Below, piece by piece: positions 8,791 to 18,423 of a stretch of DNA of 40,906 nucleotides. Source of the DNA: Aquificales bacterium (GTDB taxonomy: Bacteria; Aquificota; Aquificia; Aquificales; Aquificaceae); assembly GCA_027078675.1 (NCBI GenBank), contig JALWWX010000212.1, positions 1-40,906 of the forward strand. Direction: 5' to 3'. Positions within the stretch are counted from its first letter, which is position 1. Every line of letters starts with the position of its first letter. A program made the position numbers and the translations under genes. The notes under the pieces are model-generated. The model made no database searches and was not told where the DNA came from. It saw only the letters and a program-made list of their open reading frames with translations.

Positions 8791-9723
8791 TTAACTTAAG
8801 AAGTCCTTCAAGTGCCTTTTCATTGCAAGGCTTCTGAGCTTTCTCAAAGCCCTTGTTTCAAGCTGTCTTACCCTCTCCCGCGAAACCCCCATAATTTCAC
8901 CTATTTCTCTAAGCGTCTTTGGTTCCCCTCCTTTAAGCCCAAATCTTAATTCTATAACCTTTCTCTCCTTTTCAGGTAACTTCTCAAGTATATCGTATAT
9001 TTCCTTACTCATAGCCTCCCTAACTATGGTCTCTTCTACTTCTGCGGTTCCGTGTTTTGTAAGGAAATCAATAAAGAATGTATCCTCATTCTCTCCCACT
9101 GGCACATCAAGGGAAAGAGGTATCCTGCAAACCTGTAAACACTTTTCAACCTCTTGGGGAGAGATCTTATAACCTTGCTTTTTAAAAGCCTCCTCAACTT
9201 CCGTTTCCGTAGGTTCTCTTCCCAGCTCCTTAGAAAGTTCTTTGGCTATAATATCCTTGCTCAGTCTTTCCGCTACCTCTTCTGGCGTGGGTTCCCTTTC
9301 AAGCTGACGTACAAGCTCGTTGTAAACATTACTTACCCTGCTTATAAGATGAGACTGTTTTAAGGGAATTCTTACAGCCCCTGTCTGCTGAGATAGAGCC
9401 TGCATAATTGCCTGTCTTATCCACCAAACAGCATAAGAGATAAACTTGACATCCCTGTCCGGATCAAACCTCTTGACAGCTTCAAGAAGACCCAGGTTAC
9501 CCGCAGCTATAAGTTCGGAAAGGGGTAGCCCGTAACCTATATACTGCTTTGCAACACTTATAACAAATCTTAAATTTGATTCAACAAGCTTCTGCAGGGC
9601 TTCCTTATCACCCTTTCTTGCCCTGTATGCAAGCTCCTTCTCCTCCTCCGGCGTAAGCAGAGGAATTTTAGCAATCTTTTTTAAATACTGATTAATAAGT
9701 TCCTGTTCTGTATCTGAAAGCAT
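8791..9723 (-). CDS. RNA polymerase sigma-70 family factor (RpoD/RpoS-like, lacks region 1.1)
   Basis: NLRFVISVAKQYIGYGLPLSELIAAGNLGLLEAVKRFDPDRDVKFISYAVWWIRQAI; C-terminal LREIGEIMGVSRERVRQLETRALRKLR. Confidence 0.95.
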   Translation of the reverse strand: MLSDTEQELINQYLKKIAKIPLLTPEEEKELAYRARKGDKEALQKLVESNLRFVISVAKQYIGYGLPLSELIAAGNLGLLEAVKRFDPDRDVKFISYAVWWIRQAIMQALSQQTGAVRIPLKQSHLISRVSNVYNELVRQLEREPTPEEVAERLSKDIIAKELSKELGREPTETEVEEAFKKQGYKISPQEVEKCLQVCRIPLSLDVPVGENEDTFFIDFLTKHGTAEVEETIVREAMSKEIYDILEKLPEKERKVIELRFGLKGGEPKTLREIGEIMGVSRERVRQLETRALRKLRSLAMKRHLKDFLS

Positions 9724-9727
9724 GACA

Positions 9728-11197
9728 TCACCTCAACCTTAAAACAAGATATATATTAGTTTCTCCCCTCCTTACAAGTAAAAGGGCTCTACTGCGACCT
9801 GCATCCTTCAGATCCTCTATCATAGATATAAATTCGTCAACATCTTCAATGAATTTATTGTTGACTGATATAATAATGTCACCCGGTCTGAGACCGCTGT
9901 AGTATGCAAGACTACCCGGTGCCACCGCTATTACCCTTACACCCCCTTCAAGTCCATATCTTGCTTTTTCTTCAGGTGTCAAGTTTCTTATATTAATACC
10001 GAGATCCTTACCTTGCTCCTTATCATAAACCCTTACCTTTCTCTCCGGCAACCTACCAACCTTAACTTTTATAACCTTTTTCTTACCCTTCCTCAGAATG
10101 GTAAGGCTTACCTCCGTACCTGGCGGAGTTTTCATTATCTTAAGTTGCAAATCCCTGACACTATCTATCTTTTTACCGTTAAGTTCAATTATTATATCTC
10201 CTACCTTCAAACCCGCCTTCTCCGCAGGGCTGTCTTTCATAACCTGGGCTATAAGGATACCCTCCTTAACATTTATTGCTTCCGCAATCTCCGGTGTTAT
10301 CTCTTGAATTACAACGCCAAGCCATCCTCTTACAACTTCACCCTTTTCTATAAGTTGTTCCATAACCCACTTGGCAAGGTTGATAGGTATAGCAAAACCA
10401 AGACCCTGTCCCTCAGCTACTATAGCTGTATTTATACCTATTACCTCTCCCCTTATATTAATAAGTGGACCCCCGGAATTGCCCGGATTTATAGGAGCAT
10501 CCGTCTGTATAAAGTTTTCATACTGGGTTATACCTATACTCCTTCTAAGGGCGGAAACAACACCTACCGTAACAGTCCTCTCAAGTCCGTATGGGTTGCC
10601 TATCGCTATTACTATCTGACCCACCCTCACCTTGTCCGAATTTCCCAACTTAGCTATTCTACTTTTAGGATTACTTATTCCCTCAGCATCAACTTCAATA
10701 ACAGCTATATCCGTTTTGGGATCCCTTCCTACAAGCTTTCCCCTCTTCTCAGTGTGTCTATCAAAACTAACCCTGATAACATCCGCATTTTGTACAACAT
10801 GGTTGTTCGTAAGTATATAAAATATATTTTTATCTTCATCGTATTTAACTATTACACCTGACCCTAAGGACCTTCTTCTGCGCGGAACATCAAAAGGAAA
10901 AGGGAAGGGAAAATCAAAGTCATCAAAGAATCCGTCCCTTGCTTCCTGAGTTGCAAATATGGTAACTACAGAAGGTGAAACCTTTTTCACAATTTCGGTC
11001 AACTCTTTTTCAAAACGTGCAAGTACTGAATTCCCCGTAATTACCGTTTCTTCTACAGACTCCTCCTTTTCCTCACTTTCTTGTAATATCTCCCCCTCAA
11101 CCTTACCATTGGCAGGATTTGCTGTACAACTATAAAACCCTAAGAAGAGAACAGCTATAACGGAGAAAACAAGTGACATATATATTTTCCTCCTCAT
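9728..11197 (-). CDS. Do-family serine endopeptidase (HtrA/DegP-like, two PDZ domains)
   Basis: NNHVVQNAD, DIAVIEV, QTDAPINPGNSGGPLIN catalytic triad; two PDZ repeats; possible lipoprotein signal FYSC. Confidence 0.95.
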   Translation of the reverse strand: MRRKIYMSLVFSVIAVLFLGFYSCTANPANGKVEGEILQESEEKEESVEETVITGNSVLARFEKELTEIVKKVSPSVVTIFATQEARDGFFDDFDFPFPFPFDVPRRRRSLGSGVIVKYDEDKNIFYILTNNHVVQNADVIRVSFDRHTEKRGKLVGRDPKTDIAVIEVDAEGISNPKSRIAKLGNSDKVRVGQIVIAIGNPYGLERTVTVGVVSALRRSIGITQYENFIQTDAPINPGNSGGPLINIRGEVIGINTAIVAEGQGLGFAIPINLAKWVMEQLIEKGEVVRGWLGVVIQEITPEIAEAINVKEGILIAQVMKDSPAEKAGLKVGDIIIELNGKKIDSVRDLQLKIMKTPPGTEVSLTILRKGKKKVIKVKVGRLPERKVRVYDKEQGKDLGINIRNLTPEEKARYGLEGGVRVIAVAPGSLAYYSGLRPGDIIISVNNKFIEDVDEFISMIEDLKDAGRSRALLLVRRGETNIYLVLRLR

Positions 11198-11862
11198 GAT
11201 TTAATTTTACACAAAAAGAAAAGCACCCTAAAATATAAACTCGTCATATTCCTTATTTTCTCTTCAAGCTTGCGTCTTGAAAATGTAACAAGACCCTTAG
11301 GATTGTAGGAAGTTCCTGTATAATGGAAAAATCTAAGTACATCCCAACCCTTGTAAGGTACATCAATGTCCTTTACAAACCATACGTCTATTATGCATCC
11401 GTAAGAATCAAGTATTCTAAGTACTTTTTCTTCAGTCGGAAACGGAAAACCGAAAACTTCCACACTCCCTCCGATAGGAAGGGCAACACCAATACCCTCT
11501 TTTGAAACCCTTATCATCTCGCCTATAGATTTACTCACGTCAGTCCAGTGTAGGACGAAGTTACTAACAGCCCAGTTAAAGCTTTTGTCCTTAAAAGGGA
11601 GATATTCACAATCACCAACAACAGCCTTTCCAAACCTCTCTTTGAAATACACCGACATAGGAAAGGATATATCAACACCAACAACATCGGAAGACTCAAG
11701 ATTTTCAGTCACAAATCCCGTACCGCACCCTACATCAAGAATCCTACCTTTTATTCCTGTAAGAAGGGAAGATAGAACAAGGGCGGATTCCCTCTGGGGT
11801 AATGCCCACTTATTGTATGTATAGACAGCCTTAGAAAACCGCACAGATAAGATCTTTTTCAT
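11194..11862 (-). CDS. bioC: BioC-like malonyl-ACP O-methyltransferase
   Basis: SVRFSKAVYTYNKWALPQ...GRILDVGCGTGFVTENL; paired with an alpha/beta hydrolase. Confidence 0.75.
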   Translation of the reverse strand: MKKILSVRFSKAVYTYNKWALPQRESALVLSSLLTGIKGRILDVGCGTGFVTENLESSDVVGVDISFPMSVYFKERFGKAVVGDCEYLPFKDKSFNWAVSNFVLHWTDVSKSIGEMIRVSKEGIGVALPIGGSVEVFGFPFPTEEKVLRILDSYGCIIDVWFVKDIDVPYKGWDVLRFFHYTGTSYNPKGLVTFSRRKLEEKIRNMTSLYFRVLFFLCKIKS

Positions 11863-12457
11863 CTCTTAAAGGGAAATGACCTCCAGGCAGAATTCTTAAT
11901 TTAGAGATTTTCAATAGGTTAGCAAGCTTGAAGGCTTCTTTAACAGGAACTATAGGATCACCTACGCCGTGTACAATAATAACCTCCTTATGAATGTGTG
12001 GAATAACATGAGAAAGGTCTATTTCAATGAAATCCTTCAACAACTTATAAGATCCCTTAATATCCATACTGTCTTTGAACGGCTTACCCAAGGCGGTCAT
12101 ACGGAAGTTTTCAATTAAGTCCTCTCTGCCTGCACTGATCCCTTTTAAAAAAGCTTTTATTCTTGATTCCCTCCACGCCTTAGAAAAGCAAGCTGTTGCT
12201 CCTATTAATATTAACCTGTTAACCTTTGAGGGAAATAAAAAAGCTATTAACAAAGATAGGGAGGCTCCCATGGACCAACCTATAACATCGTGCCTTAATG
12301 GTAAACTCAAACCGATTGCTTTAGCGAGGGAAAAGAGATCCTTATAGTGTAGTATGGATCTACCGTGAAAGGGCAGATCTATTTTAATACCCGAAAATTC
12401 CTTAAAGATCTTTGATGAGAAAGCATAACCATGAATATAAACGGGATTCTTGAACAT
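11831..12457 (-). CDS. BioH-like alpha/beta hydrolase (pimeloyl-ACP esterase candidate)
   Basis: HGYAFSS, GWSMGASLSLLIA nucleophile elbow, VHGVGDPIVPV, GGHFPL; overlaps bioC by 32 bp. Confidence 0.75.
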   Translation of the reverse strand: MFKNPVYIHGYAFSSKIFKEFSGIKIDLPFHGRSILHYKDLFSLAKAIGLSLPLRHDVIGWSMGASLSLLIAFLFPSKVNRLILIGATACFSKAWRESRIKAFLKGISAGREDLIENFRMTALGKPFKDSMDIKGSYKLLKDFIEIDLSHVIPHIHKEVIIVHGVGDPIVPVKEAFKLANLLKISKLRILPGGHFPLRDEKDLICAVF

Positions 12458-12462
12458 AGAGC

Positions 12463-12476
12463 TTTATAATTATAAA
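12463..12476. promoter_or_regulatory. Symmetric bidirectional -10 region between bioH-like gene and lptB
   Basis: Perfect 14-bp palindrome TTTATAATTATAAA giving TATAAT on both strands inside a 22-bp divergent spacer. Confidence 0.6.
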
Positions 12477-12479
12477 ACA

Positions 12480-13196
12480 ATGCTGAATATAAACAATATT
12501 AAAAAGTCTGTTAAAGGAAGGTACATCCTTAAAGGTATATCTATGTATGTTAAAAGAGGTGAGGTTGTGGGTCTGCTTGGACCTAACGGAGCTGGAAAAA
12601 CAACCCTCTTCAATTCAATAATAGGATTTACAAAAATTGATGAGGGAAGTATAACCTTAGACGGAGAGGACATAACCCATTTACCACCATTCCAAAGGGC
12701 AAGGAAAGGCATATCCTTCTTACCCCAAGAACATACACTTTTTGAAGATCTGACAGTAATGGAAAATTTAGTTATATTCCTTGAATTTTTTGAAAAGAGT
12801 CGTGAAGAACTAATAGCAAAAGCGGAAACACTACTTGAAGATTTCGGTATATCACGCCTAAGGGACCAAAGGGCAGGAAGCCTATCGGGTGGACAAAAGA
12901 GAAGACTGGAGATAGCAAGAAGTCTTATATCCAATCCACGGTTTCTCTTCCTTGATGAACCCTTTGCGGGTCTTGATCCTATAGTTGTTCAGGAAATAAG
13001 AACACTTATAACGGATCTTAAGCACCAGAATATAGGAGTTCTTATAACAGATCACAATGTGAGGGAGACAATAAAGTTGGTAGACAGAGTTTATATAATC
13101 TCAGAAGGCAAAATAATAGCGGAAGGTCCCCCACCCGAGGTTGTAAAAAATGAAGAGGTGAAGAAAACTTACCTGGGCGCAGATTTTACCCTTTAA
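12480..13196 (+). CDS. lptB: LPS export ABC transporter ATP-binding protein
   Basis: GLLGPNGAGKTTLFNSIIGF, LSGGQKRRLEIARSL, FLFLDEPFAGLDPI, C-terminal YLGADFTL. Start set at ATG 12480 (MLNINN). Confidence 0.92.
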   Translation: MLNINNIKKSVKGRYILKGISMYVKRGEVVGLLGPNGAGKTTLFNSIIGFTKIDEGSITLDGEDITHLPPFQRARKGISFLPQEHTLFEDLTVMENLVIFLEFFEKSREELIAKAETLLEDFGISRLRDQRAGSLSGGQKRRLEIARSLISNPRFLFLDEPFAGLDPIVVQEIRTLITDLKHQNIGVLITDHNVRETIKLVDRVYIISEGKIIAEGPPPEVVKNEEVKKTYLGADFTL

Positions 13197-13957
13197 GAGG
13201 GTACTTTATAGTTTGCTTCTCCGAGGAGATCAACTCCACATTCAAGATTCTCAATCCAATTTATAAATTTCTCAACCATCTCCTTGCCTCTAAAGATAGC
13301 TCCGTGCTGAGGAGCTATAATGTCTATATCAAGACTCCTTACCATCCTCGCCCACAGCTTACAAACCTTTCCAGAAGCTATATATCTTCTATGGAAAAAC
13401 TCCATATACTTTTTATGGGATTCAAAATCAGACACCTCGTAATAATCAATACCCAAAGAAGCACCCAAATCTCCCGAGAATAAAACCTTACCAACGGGAT
13501 CATAAATTTGGAAGTTACCCGGTGAGTGAAGGAAATGGGCGGGAAGTATATAAAGTGTACAACCGTTAAGGTCAAAGACAGTCCCCTTATCATCAATGGG
13601 GTGTAGCCTACCCTCCAACTGACTGTCCAAACCGAAATGAGGCAAGAATCTCATCCACAGCTTTGAAATAAAAGCATCCGCACCAGTGGTCATAAGCCAA
13701 CCGTTAAGTGATGCAACTATATCAGGATCCTGATGAGAGAGAAATATGTACTTAACATTACTGGGAGGTATATAACTTGATATGTCAGAAAGCAACTTTG
13801 CAAATACCTTGTGGCCTCCGGGGTCAAGCAATACACCCTCTCCCTTGTGAACTATAAGGAACTGATTTGACTGAACAGCACTGGCAGGCGTAAGCTCGTC
13901 AAACATATAAACCTTATGCTCGGGAGAGTCAAAGAGAACTTTCCCCGGCATGTCCAC
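13193..13957 (-). CDS. MBL-fold metalloprotein, ODP/flavodiiron-like
   Basis: IFLSHQDPDIVASLNGW, HFLHSPGNFQIYDPVGKVLFSGDLGAS, APQHGAIF. Confidence 0.82.
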   Translation of the reverse strand: MDMPGKVLFDSPEHKVYMFDELTPASAVQSNQFLIVHKGEGVLLDPGGHKVFAKLLSDISSYIPPSNVKYIFLSHQDPDIVASLNGWLMTTGADAFISKLWMRFLPHFGLDSQLEGRLHPIDDKGTVFDLNGCTLYILPAHFLHSPGNFQIYDPVGKVLFSGDLGASLGIDYYEVSDFESHKKYMEFFHRRYIASGKVCKLWARMVRSLDIDIIAPQHGAIFRGKEMVEKFINWIENLECGVDLLGEANYKVPS

Positions 13958-14015
13958 CTCCTATATTGATAATTCTAATCTAATAAATAGGCAATAATCA
14001 TCAGAAATTTAGGAA

Positions 14016-14021
14016 TATAAT
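14016..14021 (+). promoter_or_regulatory. -10 element of a predicted leaderless gpsA mRNA
   Basis: TATAAT ends 7 nt before the gpsA ATG; no SD. Confidence 0.5.
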
Positions 14022-14028
14022 TTTCAGC

Positions 14029-15000
14029 ATGAGATACACCGTATTGGGCGGTGGAAGATGGGGAACAGCCCTTGCCCTTCACCTTTCAAAAAAAGGTGCA
14101 AAAGTTCTTGTATATGACATAAATAAAAATGCTATAGAAAGAATAAACAAAGGACTGCACCCCTATATTGAAAATTTCAAACTTTCTGAAAACATAAAGG
14201 GTACAACGGATATAAAAGAAGCGGAAGCTTTTTCAGAAAGGATAATATGTGCATTACCCACTCAGGTTATAGAAGAATCGGTGAAAAATATGGACCTTAA
14301 TAACAAGGATGTGATAATAGCATCTAAGGGGATTGATGTAAAAACTAAGAAACTTATTTCGGATATAATAAGGGACCTTTTTAAAAGTGCAAGAGTATAT
14401 GCGCTGTCAGGTCCCTCTTTCGCAATAGAAGTCTTGAAAGGTCTACCAACAGCCCTCGTACTTGCCTCGGAAGATGAAGAAAGGGGAAAGATAATACAGA
14501 AGGAACTTAATGCGGAAACCTTCAGAGTATACAGGAGCAAAGACCTAAAAGGGGTAGAGCTTGGCGGAGCACTCAAAAATGTTATAGCCATAGCATGCGG
14601 TATATCCGACGGTCTGGAATTAGGAAACAATGCAAGGGCATCTCTTATAACAAGGGGTCTGAAAGAGATGGCAAGGATAGGGGTCTCTTTGGGTGCGGAA
14701 GAAAAAACATTTTACGGTCTTTCAGGGGCAGGTGATCTTTTCCTTACCGCTTCCTCTGATCTTTCCAGAAACAGAACCTTCGGGTTCATGCTCGCAAGGG
14801 GAAAGAAAAAGGAAGAGATACTTAGGGAACTCAATCAGACAGTTGAAGGTATTGAAACAGTCAAAGCGGTATATTCTATAGTAAAGGAAAAAAATATCTA
14901 CGCCCCGGTTAGCGAAGCGGTTTACAAGGTGGTAGTGGAAGGTGAAGATTTACACAAGGTTATAAGGGAAATGCTTTTAAGGGAACCGGGAGAGGAATAA
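14029..15000 (+). CDS. gpsA: NAD(P)+-dependent glycerol-3-phosphate dehydrogenase
   Basis: YTVLGGGRWGTALALHLSKKG, SGPSFAIEVLKGLPTALVLAS, GALKNVIAIACGISDGLELGNNARASLITRGL. Confidence 0.96.
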   Translation: MRYTVLGGGRWGTALALHLSKKGAKVLVYDINKNAIERINKGLHPYIENFKLSENIKGTTDIKEAEAFSERIICALPTQVIEESVKNMDLNNKDVIIASKGIDVKTKKLISDIIRDLFKSARVYALSGPSFAIEVLKGLPTALVLASEDEERGKIIQKELNAETFRVYRSKDLKGVELGGALKNVIAIACGISDGLELGNNARASLITRGLKEMARIGVSLGAEEKTFYGLSGAGDLFLTASSDLSRNRTFGFMLARGKKKEEILRELNQTVEGIETVKAVYSIVKEKNIYAPVSEAVYKVVVEGEDLHKVIREMLLREPGEE

Positions 15001-15077
15001 TGGCGTCCCCGGGCGGACTCGAACCGCCGACCTCGAGATTAGGAATCTCGCGCTCTATCCTGCTGAGCTACGGGGAC
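15001..15077 (-). tRNA. tRNA-Arg (anticodon CCU), CCA encoded
   Basis: RC reads GTCCCCGTAGCTCAGCAGGATAGAGCGCGAGATTCCTAATCTCGAGGTCGGCGGTTCGAGTCCGCCCGGGGACGCCA: 7-bp acceptor stem, anticodon loop TTCCTAA in CGAGA/TCTCG stem, T-loop TTCGAGT, 3' CCA. Confidence 0.95.
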
Positions 15078-15085
15078 TACCAAAT

Positions 15086-15091
15086 ATTATA
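15086..15091 (-). promoter_or_regulatory. -10 element of tRNA-Arg promoter
   Basis: RC TGTTATAAT (extended -10) with only 8 nt to the mature tRNA 5' G. Confidence 0.55.
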
Positions 15092-15160
15092 ACATTTTGG
15101 TACAATTACCTTTGCCCATTGGAGAATTGGGTATATTTTATTATACCGAGGGGTAAGGAA

Positions 15161-15622
15161 ATGAATCTTGTAGAAAGGCTTTATGAGGAACACAATGGAA
15201 TAAATGCGAAGATAGAAAGACTTTATAATGCGGTTGAAACACTTAAGGACAGCAACGTTGATATACTTAAAAAATTGTTTGAAGAACTAAAAAGAGAAAT
15301 ACTTATACATCTTAGAGAGGAAGAGGAACTCCTATTTCCTGAACTTGTTAAAAAGATGGGTACATCCGCTACATCACTGCAACTTATACTTAAGGAACAC
15401 GAAGAGATAAAAAATCTTCTCAAAGAAATAAATAATCTTATACTTGAGGGAAATAAACCCAAAATATTTTCCGCTGTTCACAGTTTAAACAACAAACTTG
15501 AGGATCATTTGAAAAAGGAAAATAACCTGCTATATTCAATAGCCCACGAATTTATAGATCCGGAAACGCTTAAAGAAAAGAGCAGGCTTGCTGTAAAGAT
15601 AAGGCAAAGTACAAATATTTAA
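15161..15622 (+). CDS. Hemerythrin HHE-domain protein
   Basis: LYEEHNGINAKIERL...LIHLREEEELLFPEL...LILKEHEEIKNLL...LEDHLKKENNLLY. Start chosen at MNLVERLYEEH (track 15119). Confidence 0.85.
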   Translation: MNLVERLYEEHNGINAKIERLYNAVETLKDSNVDILKKLFEELKREILIHLREEEELLFPELVKKMGTSATSLQLILKEHEEIKNLLKEINNLILEGNKPKIFSAVHSLNNKLEDHLKKENNLLYSIAHEFIDPETLKEKSRLAVKIRQSTNI

Positions 15623-18423
15623 TTGAAGAGGGAAGTAAACATCTCCCGCAAGGTTTTCATCTTTTCACCTAATAGATTTAAAAATTCTTCCTCATCTATA
15701 CCCAATGAAGATGCTATAACAGCTTTATCAGCGGGTGACATAACAGATGTGCCTCTCTCCTTTGATAGTCTTAATTTAGTTTCCACCAATCTTAAGAACA
15801 TATATATATCTTTAAGATCCTCTACAAATGAATACTTTTCCTTCAACACATCCATAGCCTTGATAATAGAAGGTTCCCTTATCTTTTCCTTCAAAACAAG
15901 GTATTGAACGATAAATTCCGCATCCATAAGTCCACCTTTTCCAGCCTTTAAATCTATGAACCCCTTCTTCCTGAAAGCATTCTCCTCAAGCTTCATTCTG
16001 ATGTCATACATCTCTTTTAGCTCAGCTCTTCCCACTGGTTTGCCGAAAAGAAAATCTTGAAGGATTGATTCAAATTCTTCGTAAAGATTTTCATCGCCTG
16101 CTATATATCTTGCCCTTGTCCAAGCGAATCTCTCCCACACACGTGCCTGATTTTTAAAGTACACCTTATAAAAATTAAGGGAAGGTGATATTTCACCCTT
16201 TGAACCCATGGGTCTCAACCTCACATCCACATCGTAAAGGTAACCTTCAGATGTATGACGTGTAATAAACCTTATTATGTTCTGGACATTAGAACTTATG
16301 TTTTCCCTATCTCCCTTATCACCCGCTACGAAAACCAAGTCAAGATCTGAACCGAAGTTAAGCTCCCTGCTACCGTACTTGCCTAAGGATAGCATTAGGG
16401 TGGGCATCTTCTCCATTTCATGAAGCCTCCAAACTTCCTCCATAACAACATCCGCAAGCAGGGTCAGGGATTCAAAAAATCTTATAAGCTTTCTGTACTC
16501 TTCCTCCGCCTTCATCAAATAAACAAGTCCTATCCTTACCTCCCATACCCTTTTAAGCCTTCTGAGAACATCCTCCGAGGAAAGACCCAAAGAAATCTTA
16601 TATTTTTCAAGTTCAGAAACTATGTCTTCCTTTGAGGGGAAATCCTGGTAGAGGGTTAGAACATCCTCAAGCAGGTCAGGGTATCTGCCTATGATTGTTG
16701 ACAGATAAGAAGATAAAGAAAACACATCCGCAAGGAAATTTATCAGGTCTTTATATTTATCCGAATTAATTATGTATTTTCCGTTATAACTTGACATCAG
16801 CTTATCAAGATTGGCAAGGGCTTCATCTGGATTAGCCTTTGAAGACAGAGCGTCAACGATAAAAGGTATCCTGTACATAAGCTTCCTTCTTTCTTCTTCA
16901 GAAAGCCTTAAACCAGGCTTGCCGTGAATGTAGGAACAGAGAAGAGTAAAGGCACGAGAAGGATTTTTAAACCCTTTCTCTCTAAGCAATCCTTCTCCTA
17001 CAACCCTATCCATACTAAGTATGGCTTCACTTAAGGGGTCGTGGTCTTCCTCCCTCTTTGCGGATAAGACACCTTTGAATATTTCAAATACACCGCTCCT
17101 GTACCTGTCCAATTTTTCTGTGAATTCCTCCTTATTAATACCCATAGCCTTTGCAATGGTTTCTATATCTTTAGCAGGAAGTCTCTGAGTCTGTATGCAT
17201 CCCAAAAGTTGAATCCTGTGTTCAAGCTTCCTCAAGAAGGTATAAGCTTCTTCCAAGAAAGCAACCTCTTCAGAGGAAAACACACCCTTCTGGTGCAGTT
17301 TCCATATAGCCCTGAAGGTGTTCCCCTCCTTTAAAAAGGGAAATCTGCCCCCTAAAAGAAGAACAAGTGTCTGAACCGCAAACTCAAGTTCCCTTATACC
17401 TCCCCTTCCCTTTTTAACATCAAAATCCTTTAATACCCTTCCCTTTGCCTCAGCATCTATCCTTGACTTTATAAACCTTATCTCCTCTATAACACTGTAA
17501 TCAACTGATTTTCTGTAAACAAATGGATCAACTACACCCTTCATAAATTTACTCCCAAGTTCCTCGTCTCCCGCCACAGGTCTTGCCCTAAGAAGGGCAA
17601 ATCTCTCCCACGTCCTGCCGTAAGATTCATAATAAAGCTCCGCCGTTCTCAGCGAAACCGCTATGGCACCCATTTTTCCAAAGGGTCTGAGGTCAAGATC
17701 AATCTTGTAAGGTACACCCTCCCTCGTATTTGTGGTTAAGAGTCTAACAACATATTCAAACACCTTTGAGAAAAACTCAGGAAGAGATAGATTGCCCGCC
17801 TTCCCCTTATCCGATGAATATATAAACATAATATCAATGTCGGAGTAATAGTTAAGCTCTTCGCTTCCGAGTTTGCCAAGGCCTATAATGGCTCCTTTAG
17901 CCTCTCTGCCCTTTTCATCTAAGGGTGTACCGTACCGTGATCTTGCCTTATCAATAGCTATCAAATATGCAAATTCAAGAAGGGCATCCGCGAGGTAGGA
18001 ATATTCCCTAAGTATATCTTCAAGAGGCATAACATTCAGTATTTCTTTTGAAAAGATCCTCATCAGTTCTCTGTGTCTGTAATAGGCAAGCTTTTCGGAA
18101 ATGATTGCATCCTCTCTGTTATCCCCGACAATCTCCTTTATCTCTCTTAGATACTCTTCTTTGCTCTTAATCCTGTACCAAAGTCTGTCTATGGTAGGCT
18201 CAAAGTCTTCAGGGTGAGACAGAAGAAATCTACTTATACACGCGGACTTATCCAGAAGATCAAGAAGTAGCATAAACCTCCTCTTGTTAAGATAAGATGA
18301 GATCCTCTCCTTATTTGGATGCTTTTCTATAAATTGGAAGAATTTTCTGCGGGTGTATTCCCAATCAATGAGTCTGTTTTTTACCTCAGGCAGTCTTAAC
18401 CATTCTTCAAATTTTTCCATCAA
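15619..18423 (-). CDS. glnE: Glutamine synthetase adenylyltransferase
   Basis: Two nucleotidyltransferase halves: GLGKLGSEELNYYSDIDIMFIY and SLGKYGSRELNFGSDLDLVFV; 934 aa. Confidence 0.95.
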   Translation of the reverse strand: MMEKFEEWLRLPEVKNRLIDWEYTRRKFFQFIEKHPNKERISSYLNKRRFMLLLDLLDKSACISRFLLSHPEDFEPTIDRLWYRIKSKEEYLREIKEIVGDNREDAIISEKLAYYRHRELMRIFSKEILNVMPLEDILREYSYLADALLEFAYLIAIDKARSRYGTPLDEKGREAKGAIIGLGKLGSEELNYYSDIDIMFIYSSDKGKAGNLSLPEFFSKVFEYVVRLLTTNTREGVPYKIDLDLRPFGKMGAIAVSLRTAELYYESYGRTWERFALLRARPVAGDEELGSKFMKGVVDPFVYRKSVDYSVIEEIRFIKSRIDAEAKGRVLKDFDVKKGRGGIRELEFAVQTLVLLLGGRFPFLKEGNTFRAIWKLHQKGVFSSEEVAFLEEAYTFLRKLEHRIQLLGCIQTQRLPAKDIETIAKAMGINKEEFTEKLDRYRSGVFEIFKGVLSAKREEDHDPLSEAILSMDRVVGEGLLREKGFKNPSRAFTLLCSYIHGKPGLRLSEEERRKLMYRIPFIVDALSSKANPDEALANLDKLMSSYNGKYIINSDKYKDLINFLADVFSLSSYLSTIIGRYPDLLEDVLTLYQDFPSKEDIVSELEKYKISLGLSSEDVLRRLKRVWEVRIGLVYLMKAEEEYRKLIRFFESLTLLADVVMEEVWRLHEMEKMPTLMLSLGKYGSRELNFGSDLDLVFVAGDKGDRENISSNVQNIIRFITRHTSEGYLYDVDVRLRPMGSKGEISPSLNFYKVYFKNQARVWERFAWTRARYIAGDENLYEEFESILQDFLFGKPVGRAELKEMYDIRMKLEENAFRKKGFIDLKAGKGGLMDAEFIVQYLVLKEKIREPSIIKAMDVLKEKYSFVEDLKDIYMFLRLVETKLRLSKERGTSVMSPADKAVIASSLGIDEEEFLNLLGEKMKTLREMFTSLFN

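Noticed and set aside
10013-10861. 282-aa plus-strand ORF antisense to htrA
   Set aside because: Tyr/Leu-rich low-complexity translation with no recognizable motif; the opposite strand is a clear HtrA. Artefact of codon bias.
12470-12934. 154-aa minus-strand ORF antisense to lptB
   Set aside because: LptB Walker and signature motifs on the plus strand explain the region.
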